DNA from: Archilochus colubris
Taxonomy: Eukaryota > Chordata > Aves > Apodiformes > Trochilidae
Direction: 5' to 3'
Length of the DNA stretch: 64,000 bases
Assembly (NCBI GenBank): GCA_023079485.1
Contig: CM041083.1
Span: 111,579,554-111,643,553 of the forward strand
Shown here: one piece after another, positions 39,269-53,484 of the stretch
Layout: every line of letters starts with the position of its first letter
Position numbering within the stretch: the stretch's first letter is position 1
Notes under the pieces: generated by a model
What the model was told of the DNA's origin: nothing
The model's input: only the letters and a program-made list of their open reading frames with translations
Database searches by the model: none
Made by a program: the position numbers and the translations under genes

Positions 39269-42200
39269 TTTCTCTCCAGTGCTCACGCAGGTGTCTATGC
39301 TGGGCCCAGGAAGCACAAAACCAATGCTTTTCCATGCAGAGAGAAAAAAAGGAGATTTGCAGACCAAGGCACCAGAGTGGGGATCCAGCCTACATTGCTG
39401 GGGATGTAGATAGTAGCAGCAAGTGCTGGAGTAGAAGGTCAAAGAAGTACCCAGTTTAACAAAGAGGATTACAGATCTGGATTAAGAGGCAACGTGGGCA
39501 AGTCAGAAATTGGGAGCAGGCTTGCAGTGGGATTGTAGTGGTGAGGAGGGTTGGTAAAGTGGAAACTGTCTAGGGATTCAAGACTGGAACAAAGAAGCAA
39601 TGGGGTGAGGTACCACTCTGACAGTGGATGAAGACTCATATAAAGGGGAGACAGACTGAAACCCAGTGGAGATGAAGAAAGGGAAGATGGGCATAAAGAG
39701 AGGACTGTAACTGGAGGCTGAGAGGAAGGTTGGGAGTTCTGAAAGGGAAGGCTAGTTTTGAGTCATGAGGACAAGGCACTGAGGAAATGAGGATGGACAC
39801 GGGGAACACATGGAGAACAATCTGGTTTTGGAACCCAAAGCAGAAGAACCGAGATTTGGATGAGAGGGAGAAGACTAAGGAGGATAGGTCATACTTAGAC
39901 AAATGAACACACAACCCTACACCTTCTACAAAATATTTTTCACCTTACTATGTCTCACTCCTACAGTCCTCTGCCATCAGCAGCTGTGTATGAACACCAC
40001 TGGCAAACCACTAGAGCTGGGCCAAATGCAGAGTAAGAAACAGTGCTGCTTAGAGCAATTATGTTCTTGGCGCAGACCTGTGCAGTATACTTAGCAAGGC
40101 TAATCTCAATGATTACTTCTGTGGATGCCAGTAACTACTGTTCCCACTTTGCAGGAGGGGGAGGAGAGGGGGCTCAGCTTACTTTACAAAAAAGCTAAAT
40201 ATAAAATTGCATTTAACACAGGCTGAAGCAAAACATCTTGAAAGAGTGATGTAACACTTGCAAAGGCAAGTGGTCAACAAGTAAAATACATAAAGTAAGT
40301 ATAGTTGTATTCTTACCACACCCCTGTGTTAGCTATGCTTCACAAAGTGGGTGGTTTTCATGGCTTTTTGTCAGAACTGGTCAATTAATTTGTTTAAATA
40401 TAAAAAAATAATGTTGAGATGGCTTGATTTCCAAAACGCTCTATTAGGACTCAGGAATAGTTCCAACAAAGCTTTGTCTGCCAAGCAGAAGCCTGCATAT
40501 TTTCCTGCCAGCTTATTCACTCAAGTCCCAGCAGCCAGCTTATAGCTTCCAAGATACATATTTTTGGGACAGTTAAGGGATGGTGGGTGGGGGTGATGTG
40601 CCACATCTCCATGGAAAAGTTATTTGGAACCTGCAGATCTCTGGGACAGGTGGCTAGGCAGACAAGGGCATCATTTATTTCATGTGCTGTCCACTTGGTT
40701 CTTCGGACCAGCAATTGCAAAAAAAGTAGCTTTCCTGAGGTCAAATAGCACATGAGTGCCCAGGTCCAAACTTTTGCCTTTCTGACAGCCTGCCAGGTGA
40801 GAGCCTGCACAGCCCCACTCTTAGTTCCTCTGGTAGTTAGGATTTAATTTTGAAGATCTTGTCAAGAAACTTTCTGTTCTCCTATCTGAGATCTTAGTAA
40901 CTCCCAATGAATGTCCTCATTGCTTTCATTTGGATATTTGCAAATCCCAAAATAATCTACAGAATGGTATGCCCTCTTGCATTTAATTACATGCTTATGC
41001 TAGTGTATATCTTTATTTGAACACTGCTTTTATCAAGACCTCATTCACAACAGAACAAGGGGATTTTTCAAGAACTGGAGAGCTTGGAGAGTGGACAGTA
41101 AATGTGGCAGAGGACTGCAGACAAGTAAGGTCAGTTATATGCATAATGCAGATAAATACTGCCCTGTAGAGCCAAATTCTGTATTAAACTTTGCCACAGT
41201 TCTCTCAGATAATGCTAATTAAATGACTTAAATCTATCTTTCCCAGGGGGTTACTAAGATGGGTAATGTGACTGATCAGAAGAAGGAAAAAGCTCTTAGA
41301 AGCAATGTCATTTCAACGGGAGCAGATCTTTGAACATATAAATGCTATATAACAGCATACAAACTGAAAAAAATCAAGCTGAGCTGCAGGCTTCTGAAAT
41401 TGAACATACCAAAATTTGAGGGTACTTTTAAGTTCACTCTGTGTCTCAGGTGCCACGTGCCAAAGTTCTCATGATCACCCAGGGGTGTTTTGAAAATGAA
41501 TGTATTGTTTCTGAAAAACTTCTAAACCACAGAGATTATCAACTCAGAAAAGCTCATGAGGAAATCAATGATTATGTCTTTAGAACAGAACCTGGAGGAA
41601 ACCAAACACCAAGTAGCAGCTCATTAGTTATCCTTTATTCTAAATCCCCCTGTAGATGACTGTTTTAAGCTCACGCAGGAAGTTTTTAGCAGAAATGAGA
41701 ACAAACCAAGGGACCTATGATGTTGAAGACAGGTAATAATTCTCCTTGTTTCTCTGAAGAACAAATAAGTAGACTGATGGCAAAAGAAGCTGAGATATAA
41801 AGAGTAAGATAGGCACTGATTTAATCCTTCTTAAAATGTCATATATCAGAGCACTTTAAACCTCTGCTATGCAATCTGGGTCATACTTTGTATTTTTCTG
41901 AATCAAATGTGAGTGCTTGAAAGCTCATCACATTAACTTTAGAATCTATAAAATGAAAAGACTGCAAAAAATATTTTGAAGCAATGGGGTGCTTTTGACT
42001 CTCTGATAATACGTTAGATAAAATTATTATGCGGTTGTGGAAAAAACCTATACCTAGCCACCTGGAAAAAACCAACAAAACAAAAACAAACCAAAAACCA
42101 AACACTGTGGCAATTTTGACCTACAGCTACAATAGCAGAACCTTGAAAATTTTTCAGGTTTGACATACAAAGCTCACCTTCTGACATTCTGGGCTTAGGA

Positions 42201-43128
42201 TATGGGGACAGGATATTAACCTTTTTTTTTTTTTAAATAACAGTGTCTTGTCAATGCCAGGGCGTGCTGAAGTAGCTAGGGTACTTTGCAGCCAACCTGG
42301 GCAACTGCAGATTGATAGGTATGGGCTGACAAGTCTGCTTTGCACGTGCCATGGATCACTTGTGACACCGCAACTCACCCTGCACAGGCAGAGCGAATGC
42401 AGGATGGGGCTGTAGCACAGGTGGAGGGCAGCTCAGCCCACTGGCACTCTATAAATGTGCCATGTGTCTATCTAAGTTATCCAGAGTACACGCAGTCACT
42501 GTTTGAGATTTCTGACCAGCCTATGGTCAGAATGGTTTGCTGAATATCCAGACATACACTAGAATGCCTCCAAGGAAGTCAAATAATTGATAAAAGCCAC
42601 AGTTCAATCAAAATTGATAGAGCTGCAATCTGCTTTCTAGGGGAGGAACTGTCAAGCTTAAAATTGTAACCTAATGGAAGAAAAAAAAGTATTGAACCTG
42701 AGGTGTCAGCTAGCATGACTTAAATACTCCAGCTGTAAGGATGGACTGCTGGATTATTTTTTTTCTGGCTACATAAATTTTGATAGTCATTTGAAGGATG
42801 GTATCATTTAAGAGGCAGCATTGCCTGTCAGACTGAGCATGGGGAACTGTTGGTGCAGGAGCAACACAATTACTGACTCGGTGCTGAGTTCTTAAACTGT
42901 TTCACTAGACCCGAGACATTATTGCAGTGTCAATCAGTGTACCACATACATGAAAAGAATTGGTGAAATTAGTTTAAATTATCTTTCTATGCTGTGGCCT
43001 CTGTGACCAGTGCCAGTGTCTCAGGTGTATGAGATGTCATGCTTTTCAGAATCCCAGTTGCTAGTGGATTAAAGCTAATCATCCTAACACCTTGAAATAA
43101 TTAGCAATTACATCACTCCAGACAAGGG

Positions 43129-43154
43129 AAAAAAAAAAAAAAAAAAAAAAAAAA
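43129..43154. repeat. Poly-A run, 26 bases
   Basis: An uninterrupted A run followed by gaaaaagaaaagaaa. No adjoining retroposon was recognised. Confidence 0.97.
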
Positions 43155-44061
43155 GAAAAAGAAAAGAAATACCAAAATACCTTAAGTGTTCTCCTCTGTA
43201 TCTTATCTAAGAACAGAGACAAAAATCAACCTTCTTCTCCTCCTTTCTCTCCTGTCCCCCCAAAAACAAAATTAGGGAAGCTTTCTAAGAACTTCAAGAA
43301 TAGAGAAATTATACCTCAATTCTTCCTACAGGTTCGCATGAAGCACACTAGTTGGTGAGCCCACTGCTTAAACCTAGGAACTACTGAAATCAGGTTTTCT
43401 GTCTTTTGTGTCCTTGTGAATAGGTCTGAATGTTGCCAATATCAGAATAGTCAGAACACAATGCTAAAAATTTCCTGTTCTCATCTATTGCTGAAGTTTT
43501 TCAGGTCCATCTGAACATCTTGATTTGGGACTACTTGATTCAAGCTTCCTATTAAAATTTAAAGTCACATTTATTTACAGTGGTAACTTTCTAAGCATCA
43601 AGAAGTCTCAGAAAAGCACACTGAGTAAGAGTAAAGTAGGGTTAATGCTTTCAATTCCTGTCTCTGCTTATTGGCAGAAACACATATATCAAAATTCTCA
43701 GCTTATTTTTTATAAGCTGGAAACTCAGTGGCTACTGAAAATGTGAATGTTATCATCCAGCAGGGAAACCAGTCACCAGCAAGACTTAGGTGACAGAACC
43801 TTAATTTACTATCTTGTGGTTGGGGAAACTCTTCATAGAATGCTTGTTTCTGCAAAGCTTCTACTTATAAAGCAATACTTTTCTAGTTGAATGAAGGAGG
43901 TTAAAAGTCAAGAGAGAACAAGGCACAGTGACTGATTAGCATCTATGTCATCATTAAAAATAACCACAAACCTGGATTAACCTCCTTAAGCACTCATTAT
44001 CTATCTGCCAGCACAACCCCATGTGTGCAATTCTGTGTCCCTATAAAAGGCACAGCCTTTA

Positions 44062-45179
<1,118 letters not shown>

Positions 45180-45476
45180 CTCTTACGTTTATTCGAGCCT
45201 GGTACGGGACGACTCCAGCAGAGTTGTTGGCAGTACAGCGATAAACTCCCCCATCTTGGACCTGAGTGCTAGAGACATTCAGGTAACTGACCACATTCCC
45301 TTCAGATGTGATCATCTGGCTGATACGATGACTGCTGTCCTTCACAATGGGGTCTTCATCCAGTGTCCAGGTGATGGTAGGCAAAGGAGTCCCCTTCACG
45401 TTGCACATAAGGGAGACTGGCTCTCCTGGGCTCACCACTTTCTCACTGAAGGCAGAAATTATTTTGGGAGTTCCAT
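45180..45476 (-). CDS. DSCAML1: DSCAML1 exon: complete Ig domain 5
   Basis: This 297-nt symmetric exon has an acceptor ending ttggcag and begins AT, making the Asp of [18 protein letters not shown]. The first core cysteine is in VSLMCNVKG, the tryptophan in TITWTLDED, and the second cysteine in [10 protein letters not shown]. Two N-glycosylation sequons are visible, NVS and NNS. The exon ends ARINVR followed by the split Gly. The donor used must be g|gtgctt at 45179, because the next exon starts in phase 1 with GG to give the conserved GPASIRP. A better-looking donor, gtaaga, sits 7 nt earlier inside the exon; using it would shift the frame. The intron to Ig6 is only 810 bp, the shortest in the window. 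Confidence 0.95.
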
Positions 45477-45820
45477 CTGCCAAGGGAAAGAAAAGCAGGA
45501 GAATAGTACATGGTATAAAAAATGTTCCCTCTGTCCTGAAGCTTATCTGCCACGACTCAAGGTCTTTTTTAGAAGCAATGCAAGCAATTGTGTTCCAGGA
45601 TGAAACTGATTATTGAGAGAGGGAAAGAAATTTTGGTAGTAGAGTACTTTGCTTACTCCATTTGCTTACTGTATGTTTCTCTTTCATTGGAGAAACCTGG
45701 TACTGTCTCTGCAGAAGAAAAAGCACTTGAATAGATGGGCCAGGACCATTCATAGCTATATGAACTGCCAGGTTCTTGCACAATAGTGTTAAAGCCATAC
45801 ACAGTTTATCAGAAAGACAT

Positions 45821-45860
45821 ACAGCAAAACCTCAACACATACAGCAAAACCTCAACACAT
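45821..45860. repeat. Exact 20-bp tandem duplication
   Basis: acagcaaaacctcaacacat occurs twice in a row. Seventeen of the 20 bases recur inside the nearby CR1 at about 46188-46204. Confidence 0.95.
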
Positions 45861-45974
45861 TTGGAATTTTTCTTCTCCTGGTAGATTTCAGCTCCTTGGA
45901 AAGCTAAGGATGAATCCTCTTGGCAAGAGCCAGGCTTAACTTGCATGGGCTAATTTCACACAGCTGTTCCAATG

Positions 45975-48345
45975 CAGGTTAGTCCTGATCCACAATACCC
46001 CACTTCTAAGCCATCTGGAAGACAGCTTAATGGAACAAGTCATAAGGGAGCCAACTCAGAAGAATGCCCTCCTTGATCTGCTGCTCATCAACATCTTGGG
46101 AGTGAAGTGGTGATCAGAGATCACCTCGGCCACAGTGACCATGAAGGAATTGAGTTAAAAATCTCTGTTGACAAGAGGGAAACTGCCAGCAAAACCTCAA
46201 CACTGGACATGAAGAGAGCAGAATTCAGGCTGCTCAGGGAGATTCTGGGTCAAGTCCCCTGGGAAAATATTTTTGCAGGTGCTGGAGTTCATGAGTTCTG
46301 GTCACTCTTTAAACATCATGTCTTAAGAGGTACAGGCACAGAAACAGGCAGTCCCAAAATGTCACAAGTTAAGCAGAAGAGGTAGAAGACCAGCTTGGCT
46401 TAAAAAGGATCTGCTCCTACAAATCAGACAAAAAAAGGAAGGTGTATGCCCAGTGGAAGCTAGGCCAGGTGACATGGGAAGAATATAGAGATGCTGCTAA
46501 ATACTGCACGGAGAAAATTTGAGCAGCCAAAGCTCAACCGGGGCTGAAGCTGGTCAGAACTGTGGGGGACAATAAAAATAATTTTTTCAAATACATTAAT
46601 AGCAAATGGCAGTGTAAACACAACATTTGTCCCTTGCAGGATAAGGATGGTCACCTCATCAGTAGGGATTTAGACAAAGCAGAGGTACTTAATGCATTCT
46701 TTGCCTCTGTCTTCAATACTGATGAAGGATCAAGGAGGCCTCAATGCCTAGACCTGGAGGACCATGACTGCAAGGAAGATCAGCCCTTAGCTGACCCTGA
46801 ACTTGTATGGGATCTGCTGCTACAGCAAGTCCATGGGGCCTGATGGCATTCATGCAAGAATCCTAAAGGAGATGGCTGATATAACCATGAGGCCTCTCTC
46901 AATTATTTTTGGAGGTCCTGGCAATCTGGAAAGATCCTAGTTGACTGGAAGCTGGCCAGCATTGTACCAATATTCAAGAAAGTCAAGAAGGAGAACCCTG
47001 GAAACTACAGGCCAGTCAGTCTAACTTCAGTGCCTGGTAAAATTACAGAAAAGATTATTCTGAGAGATACTGAAAAACATCTGGAAGACAACGGAATCAT
47101 TGGTCACAGTCAGCACATCTTCATGAGGAGGAAGTCCTGCCTGTCAAACTTGATTTCCTTCTATGGCAGGGTAACCTTCCTAGTTGATCAAGAGAAGCCA
47201 GTGGATATAATATTACTGGACCTCAGGAAAACTTTTGATACTGTCTCTCATAGTGTCCTCCTGGATAAAATGTCCAGCATACAGCTGGATAATCATGCAA
47301 AATGGTGGGTGAGTAACTGGCTCACAGGTCAAACAAAAGAATGACAGTGAACAGGGTAAGAGTAGGCTGGGGACTGGCCACTACTGGGGAGCAGGTGTCC
47401 ATCCTTGGCCCAGTCCTCTTCAACATCTTTATCAATGACTTGGGTGCAGGATTGGAAGGAATTTTAAGCAAGTTTGCAGATGATACCAAATTGGGAGGAG
47501 CAATCAACTCCCTCGATGGCAGGCAGGCCCTGCAGGGAGAGCTCAACAGGTTAGACAGAAGGGCAATCACCAGCTACATGAAGTTTAACAAGGCAAGTGC
47601 TGAGTTCTTCACCTATGATGGGGCAACCCTGGTGGCAAATACACACTGGGGGATAAGTGGCTGGAGACCAGCAAGGCAGAGAGGGACCTGGGGGTCCTAG
47701 TTGGTGCCAAACTGAATGTGAGCCAGCAGTGTGCCCTGGCAGCCAGGGAGGGGGTCCAACCGTGTCTTGGTGTGCATTAAAAACAGCATCACCAGGCAGT
47801 CAAGGGAGGTGACTGTCCCGCTCTTCTCACCTTGAGTACTGTGTGCAGTTGTGGGCACTGCAGTATAAAGAAGATGTCAAACTTTGGAAGAGTGTCCAAA
47901 GGAGAGCAACAAGGATTGTGAAGGGTCCAGAAAGATTGATTTATGAGGAGTGGCTGAGGTCACTTGGATTGTTCAGTTTGGAGAAAAGGAGGCTGAGGGT
48001 GAACTCACTGCAGTCTATGGCTTTCTCATGAGGGGCAGAGATGGGACTGGCAGTGGTTTCTTCATTCCTGTGACTGAAGACAGGACTCAGGGAAATGGTG
48101 GGAAGTTGAATCAGGTTTAGTTTACATATAAGGAAAAGATTTTTCACCCATAGGGCAGCTGAGCAATGGAACAGGCTCCCCAGGGAAGTGGTCACAGCAC
48201 CAAACCTGCCAGAGTTCAAGAAGCATTTGGATGATGCTCTCAGGCACGTGGTGTGATTCTGGGTGTGCCCTACACAGGGACAGGAGTTGACTTGGTGATC
48301 CTGATGAGCCCTTCCAACTCAGCATGTTCTATGATTCTATGATTA
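45975..48345 (+). mobile_element. Long, decayed CR1 LINE (endonuclease remnant, reverse transcriptase, 3' tail)
   Basis: A 5'-truncated CR1 non-LTR retrotransposon of about 2.37 kb, antisense to the host gene. Translated pieces follow the CR1 ORF2 order: a C-terminal endonuclease remnant near 46030-46150, a linker, the DKAEVLNAFFASVFN segment near 46673-46720, the FDTVSHSVLL reverse-transcriptase segment near 47230-47260, the catalytic motif FADDTKLGG starting at 47473, and the C-terminal segment near 47870-48000. The 3' end carries the typical ttctatgattctatgatta tail. The frame is interrupted by frameshifts and stops, so open frames at 46562-46843, 47030-47344 and 47341-47700 are separate fragments. 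It cannot code for a working protein. The 5' boundary is uncertain by about 100 bp. Confidence 0.92.
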
Positions 48346-49412
48346 GGTTTTTCTGAATATAGATTGCCAGTAACAGCAGTAATACCAGTTTCTCTCTGTG
48401 GTCATTTTGTTCTATGGGTAAATAAATGTTCTTCTGAAATGACAGCATTCAAATGCTTTGTCTTGAGATCTGTTGCACCATTTACTCAGCCTCTACCAGG
48501 CAAGGAAATGAAGAGAATGGACAGAGACAGAAACTTTGAACTTTGAAACTGTAATTAGAGAGCAGTATTAAACAACCACCTAACCTGAGAGTTCATTGGG
48601 GTAACATTTAGGAGCGATGACACTCTGCTATTAGCTAGGAAGTTCTTTATGAGATCATGCATGCATAATTATTCTCCTTTGAAAATCATGCTGTCAAAGC
48701 TGCATTTAGAAGGAATTTCGGTGTAATTGGGAGCAAAAGGCCACACAGTAAGTCCAGTATGCAGAACACAGGAAGGAATCCAGTCCAAAGTTTGGGCAAC
48801 AGTGCTGTAGGTTACTGTCTGATTTTAAAGAGACAAGGAGCATGCAACCTTCAGTACTCACAGTATTAATGCCTCCAAGAAACAAAGAAAAAGGCACTTC
48901 ATTACCTAAAGGGAGCCAAAGACACTTGAAAACACATAGTACGCAAAGCCCTTTAAAGACAATTCCTTTCAGTGTTGCACAGGACAGAGAGTGTTAGGAC
49001 CAAGTTCCCAGACCTGTGAGATGCACTATTTGTTTGCACACACAATACACTATCTTTTCACAAACACTCTGCTATGTGTTACCTGTATTGAGTAACACAG
49101 GCTCAAGGAGGCTTGAACCATGATGACTCCCCTGGAATTCATACTTCTTTCATTGCAGTTTCAGTGCAAACTCACCTAGGAAACTGAGAAGACTGGCATG
49201 ATATACGCCAGACTCTGCTCAAAACATGCTGAACCACAGCAGCATTAAAATCAGGGCTGCAAAATTCCCCTGTTTGAGCCACAGTTAAAATATAAGGCAC
49301 TGCCACTCTCAGGCTGCTGAAAGACCTCAGAATATTGGAGAAGCATTCAATTTGATTTAATTTCATGATTTTCTCCTCCTCTCTCCCTTTCATTTCAGTG
49401 TGGCAGAGTTCT

Positions 49413-49434
49413 AATTTATTTATTTATTTATTTT
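49413..49434. repeat. TTTA microsatellite
   Basis: Four consecutive attt units and a partial one. Confidence 0.9.
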
Positions 49435-49787
49435 CATATCTGACTCCTCCTTTGCTTTGCTGTATATTAGATACTGTCATCCCTCAGACAACAAAACAAT
49501 AGCAACAATAAAAAAGGGTTATTTTTATCCTGAAAGTAAGCTGACACAGGACCAATAAATCTGTGAGTGTGCACACTGTGTACCTCTGCCATCCCTCCTT
49601 CTCTCTCTTTTTTTTTTTTTATTCCACTGACAGGCTTTTTTTGCCGATGAAAGTAGACATTATTTTCCCAGTGAGACCTGAGTGTCTTTGAAATCTTTCC
49701 TGCTGTTGCTCTCTGATAACCTGCACTCTCTCGACACCATGATAGATTATCAATATGCTCTTTAGGCTTTCTTAGTCACAGGAGATG

Positions 49788-49801
49788 GTTGCCGAGGTAA
49801 C
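49788..49801. promoter_or_regulatory. RFX X-box palindrome
   Basis: GTTGCC-GA-GGTAAC is a perfect 6-2-6 inverted repeat that fits the RFX-family X-box consensus GTNRCC(N)RGYAAC at every defined base and retains a CpG. It sits in an intronic block with four GATTA/TAATC motifs (49745, 49816, 49904, 49921). RFX factors bind such sites in neuronal and ciliary genes; function at this locus is inferred. Confidence 0.6.
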
Positions 49802-50089
49802 TCAGAACAGGCAGGTAATCTCTTTTTCTATAAAGATTCTAAAAATAGTGTCCATGCCATGAATGCACTACAGCCTCACTAGTGAACTGGGTCTGTACAA
49901 CCTGATTACTTTCCTCACTTGATTATCATGTGGAACATGATGTCAGTTACTTAAGATGATGCCCAACCAGAAAAGCCATGCCCAGAAGAAGTCTTTTGGA
50001 GTTGAATAGGGACCTATTCTCTCATGTCCTCCTGAAAGCTAACGTCAAATACCAACACTGCCACCACCACCCAGCCCTATTTAAAGGAA

Positions 50090-50116
50090 AAACAAACAAA
50101 CAAACAAACAAAAAAT
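50090..50116. repeat. AAAC microsatellite
   Basis: Five to six clean aaac units followed by aaaaataaaa, about 55 bp before the CR1 at 50171. Confidence 0.93.
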
Positions 50117-50170
50117 AAAACAAGACTGGAAGGACTGTTCAGGAGGGATTTTTGTTTTCAAATCCATTCA

Positions 50171-50876
50171 GGCTGGGGACAGAGTGGCTGAGAGCAGCCA
50201 GGCAGAAAGGGACCTGGGAGCTGAACATGAGCCAGCAGTGTCCCAGGTGGCCAAGAAGGTCAAAGGCATCCTGGCCTGGATCAGGAACAGTGTGGCCAGC
50301 AGGTGAAGGGAAGGGATTCTGCCCCTGTACTCAGCCCTGGTGAGGCCGCACCTTGAGTACTGTGTCCAGTTTTGGGCCCCTCAGTTCAGGAAGGATATCG
50401 AGGTCCTGGAGCAGGTCTAAAGGAGGGCAACCAGGCTGGTGAAGGGACTCGAGCACAGACCCTATGAGGAGAGGCTGAGGGAGCTGGGGCTGTTCAGCCT
50501 GGAGAAGAGGAGGCTCAGGGGAGACCTCATCACTCTCTACAACTACCTGAAAGGAAGGGGTAGTCAGAGGGGGGTTGGTCTCTTTTCCCAGGCAACTCTC
50601 AGCAAGACAAGAGGGCATGGTCTTAAGTTGTGCCAGGGGAGGTTTAGGTTGGATATTATGAAGAAATTCTTTACTGAGAGGGTGATCAGGCATTGGAATG
50701 GGCTGCCCAGTGAAGTAGTGGATTTTCTGTCCCAGGAGATATTTAAAAAGAGACTGGATGTGGCACTCAGTGCCATGGTCTGGTAACTGCAGTAGTAGTG
50801 GATCAAGGGTTGGACTTGATGATCTCTGACATCCCTTCCAACCCAGCCAATTCTATGATTCTATGATTCTATGATT
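50171..50876 (+). mobile_element. CR1 LINE 3' fragment (ORF2 C-terminus plus tail)
   Basis: About 700 bp of CR1, truncated at the 5' side, less decayed than the 45975 copy. A 115-codon open frame at 50439-50786 encodes the conserved CR1 C-terminal motifs [20 protein letters not shown] and [11 protein letters not shown]. The 3' end has three ttctatgatt-type units. It shares subfamily-specific wording (for example gtgccatggtctggtaactg) with the copy at 56178. Antisense to DSCAML1. Confidence 0.93.
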
Positions 50877-51004
50877 AGTTTTGCTCAGAGTATGGCACAA
50901 TAAACACCACTGACAGTTCACAAGCACCCTCTTCTGTTTGGGTCCCTCAATTTTTGAAAGTGATACTGAAGAGGACATGTCTCTTATGGAAACCAGAATT
51001 GCTA

Positions 51005-51310
<306 letters not shown>

Positions 51311-51967
51311 TCAAAATAAGGGAGAGGGAAAGGGAAATAAAGAACATTAAGTATGCGTGTGCATTTATGTGCAAACAACACATTAATTCTCAATTAAGGA
51401 GAACAACAAAAATAACAGGCATACGTACCCTTCTGAAAAAAAAAAACAAACAAACCAAACACAAACAACAGATGAGTGTGTGCTAAACAAACATCCAATA
51501 TCCACTATATCTATAGGGATAATCTACTTAATGTGATGTAATCCTCTGGATCATGCCTAAATGAACAGTAGGAGCAGATCTACTGAGCAAAACCATTGGT
51601 GCTGAGGGCCCACACGTGTTTTGAGAGGATAGGATGTCACTTCATATTTGTGTGGACATTTGAACTGGTGAAAAAGGTACATTGCTGAGGCTCATCTTCT
51701 AATTTATTTTCCTGCAAAATGAAGGCAGTTTGCATGTTCCAAAAACTCTCCCTGATGTAAACACCATAAATATCAACAATGGAGAGATTAGCTTTTAAGA
51801 GTGGAAGACCCACACTAGAATGTTAACAGAGAAGCATGCACAAATTTAAGATCCATGTGTGCCTCTGTGTGGGGGCAGACTACATTTTCTTCAAAATAGG
51901 AAGACTACAATATTTTAAAATCAGTCTTAAAAACATAATGTCTAGGTAATGCAAGTTCTCTATTGTA

Positions 51968-52041
51968 AAAGAAAAAAAAAACAAACCCCAAACAAAAACA
52001 AACAAACCCCCCAAAACAAAACGAAAAAGCCCAAAAAATCC
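51968..52041. repeat. A/C-rich simple sequence
   Basis: Imperfect AAAC/AAACCC repeats in the Ig3-Ig4 intron. Confidence 0.85.
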
Positions 52042-53108
52042 CAGTCCTGAAAAAAGTCATAAACACAAATGCAAGGATAATAAACTTTATCCTGCCATAT
52101 AACAGTTAACAGCACTCCTGAAATCCAATCTCATCTCATGCTTTGCATATTTTCATTTGACTTCCTAGTAAAGAAGAAGGACTATCATCAGCAATGCCAT
52201 TTCTGATACTAAATACATACCAACTTATTTCGTTTTTTACCAACTTGCATATATGTATACACAGGCACATACACACATTCTTGTACACAAAATTTCTGCA
52301 ACTCATTCACTTTACAGAAAATTTTCTAACACAAATCAAGAATAAATCTTTAGTGGCCCATTTGGAGCAGAGGCCTGGAAAAAATTCTGGATTACAGACA
52401 TATATGTAACAAACCTTTCTTGTATAATGGTACAGATAACAGTTAATTTGAGCTTATATACATGTTACAAGTCACTGAACATCATATTTCCCATCCAAAA
52501 GACCACAAATGTTCAAAACTGTCAACAGCCTGTTAAACAAAACAGACTCATTCAAGTGAACCACGACCATCTCAGAGCCATGCTGTCTCAAGAAAGTGAA
52601 CCATATCTTCCATTGCAGAGGAGGGTAAAACACCTTTGACCAGTTGTTGTTTCCTGACAAACTGATGCAGAAGATATCTGCTGGCAGTTTGAGAACTGAG
52701 TCCAGAAGTAAAATGTATCACCAGGCACTGGGGATACTTTCAGTATCATTACTGGTACCATTGCATCATGTTTCAGACTGGACTTCATATTGTACAGTGC
52801 AGATTGAATTCAACTCATTTTTATGAATAGATTTGGAAGCAAAGATATTTTGTTACAACTCATGGATTACTGATCTTTGAGCTCGATTTTATTTTGCCCA
52901 AACACATTATGCATAATTATTTGTGAAAAAATAGTTGGGTCCTGAACTGTTCATGAACTCCTCTCTTTTCAGTTTGCTAGCCATGCTGTATAGGTTGGAA
53001 ATACAGTTTATATATGTTAGCAATATAAGAATAACATTTTTCCAGAATTGTGTTCCTGAGTAATAATTATCATCAAAGAATTAATTAAATACTCAGAATA
53101 TTTACCCA

Positions 53109-53142
53109 TGAATACTCAGCTGAGGGGGGCTATGAGTATTCA
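53109..53142. repeat. Inverted repeat, 10-bp arms
   Basis: tgaatactca (53109-53118) and tgagtattca (53133-53142) are exact reverse complements around a 14-nt loop. It lies in the Ig3-Ig4 intron. Confidence 0.9.
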
Positions 53143-53484
53143 ATATTACTGAACAGCATGAATCATGGCAGTGAGAGTTTGTCAGCTTTATTCATGAGAA
53201 AATTTGCAATTCCTTTTTAAACATCCAATTCAAGCTTCTAAATTACATATCCTCCAAGTGATAAATTATGTAGCTGCATTATAAATTGCATCTATTTGCA
53301 CTTCTGATCACTATGTTGTCCAATGACCTCATCTCCCCAGAGCCTACTTTCTACTGCTCCACAACGCGGAGAAGTTTAAGCATCGCTAAGGCCAAGTTAC
53401 AAAACAGCAGAAGGCACAGCAAGATACGGCAACACTCACCCAGACAAGCAGTGGCCCAAGAGCTTAACTAAGTCCAGGACTTAC

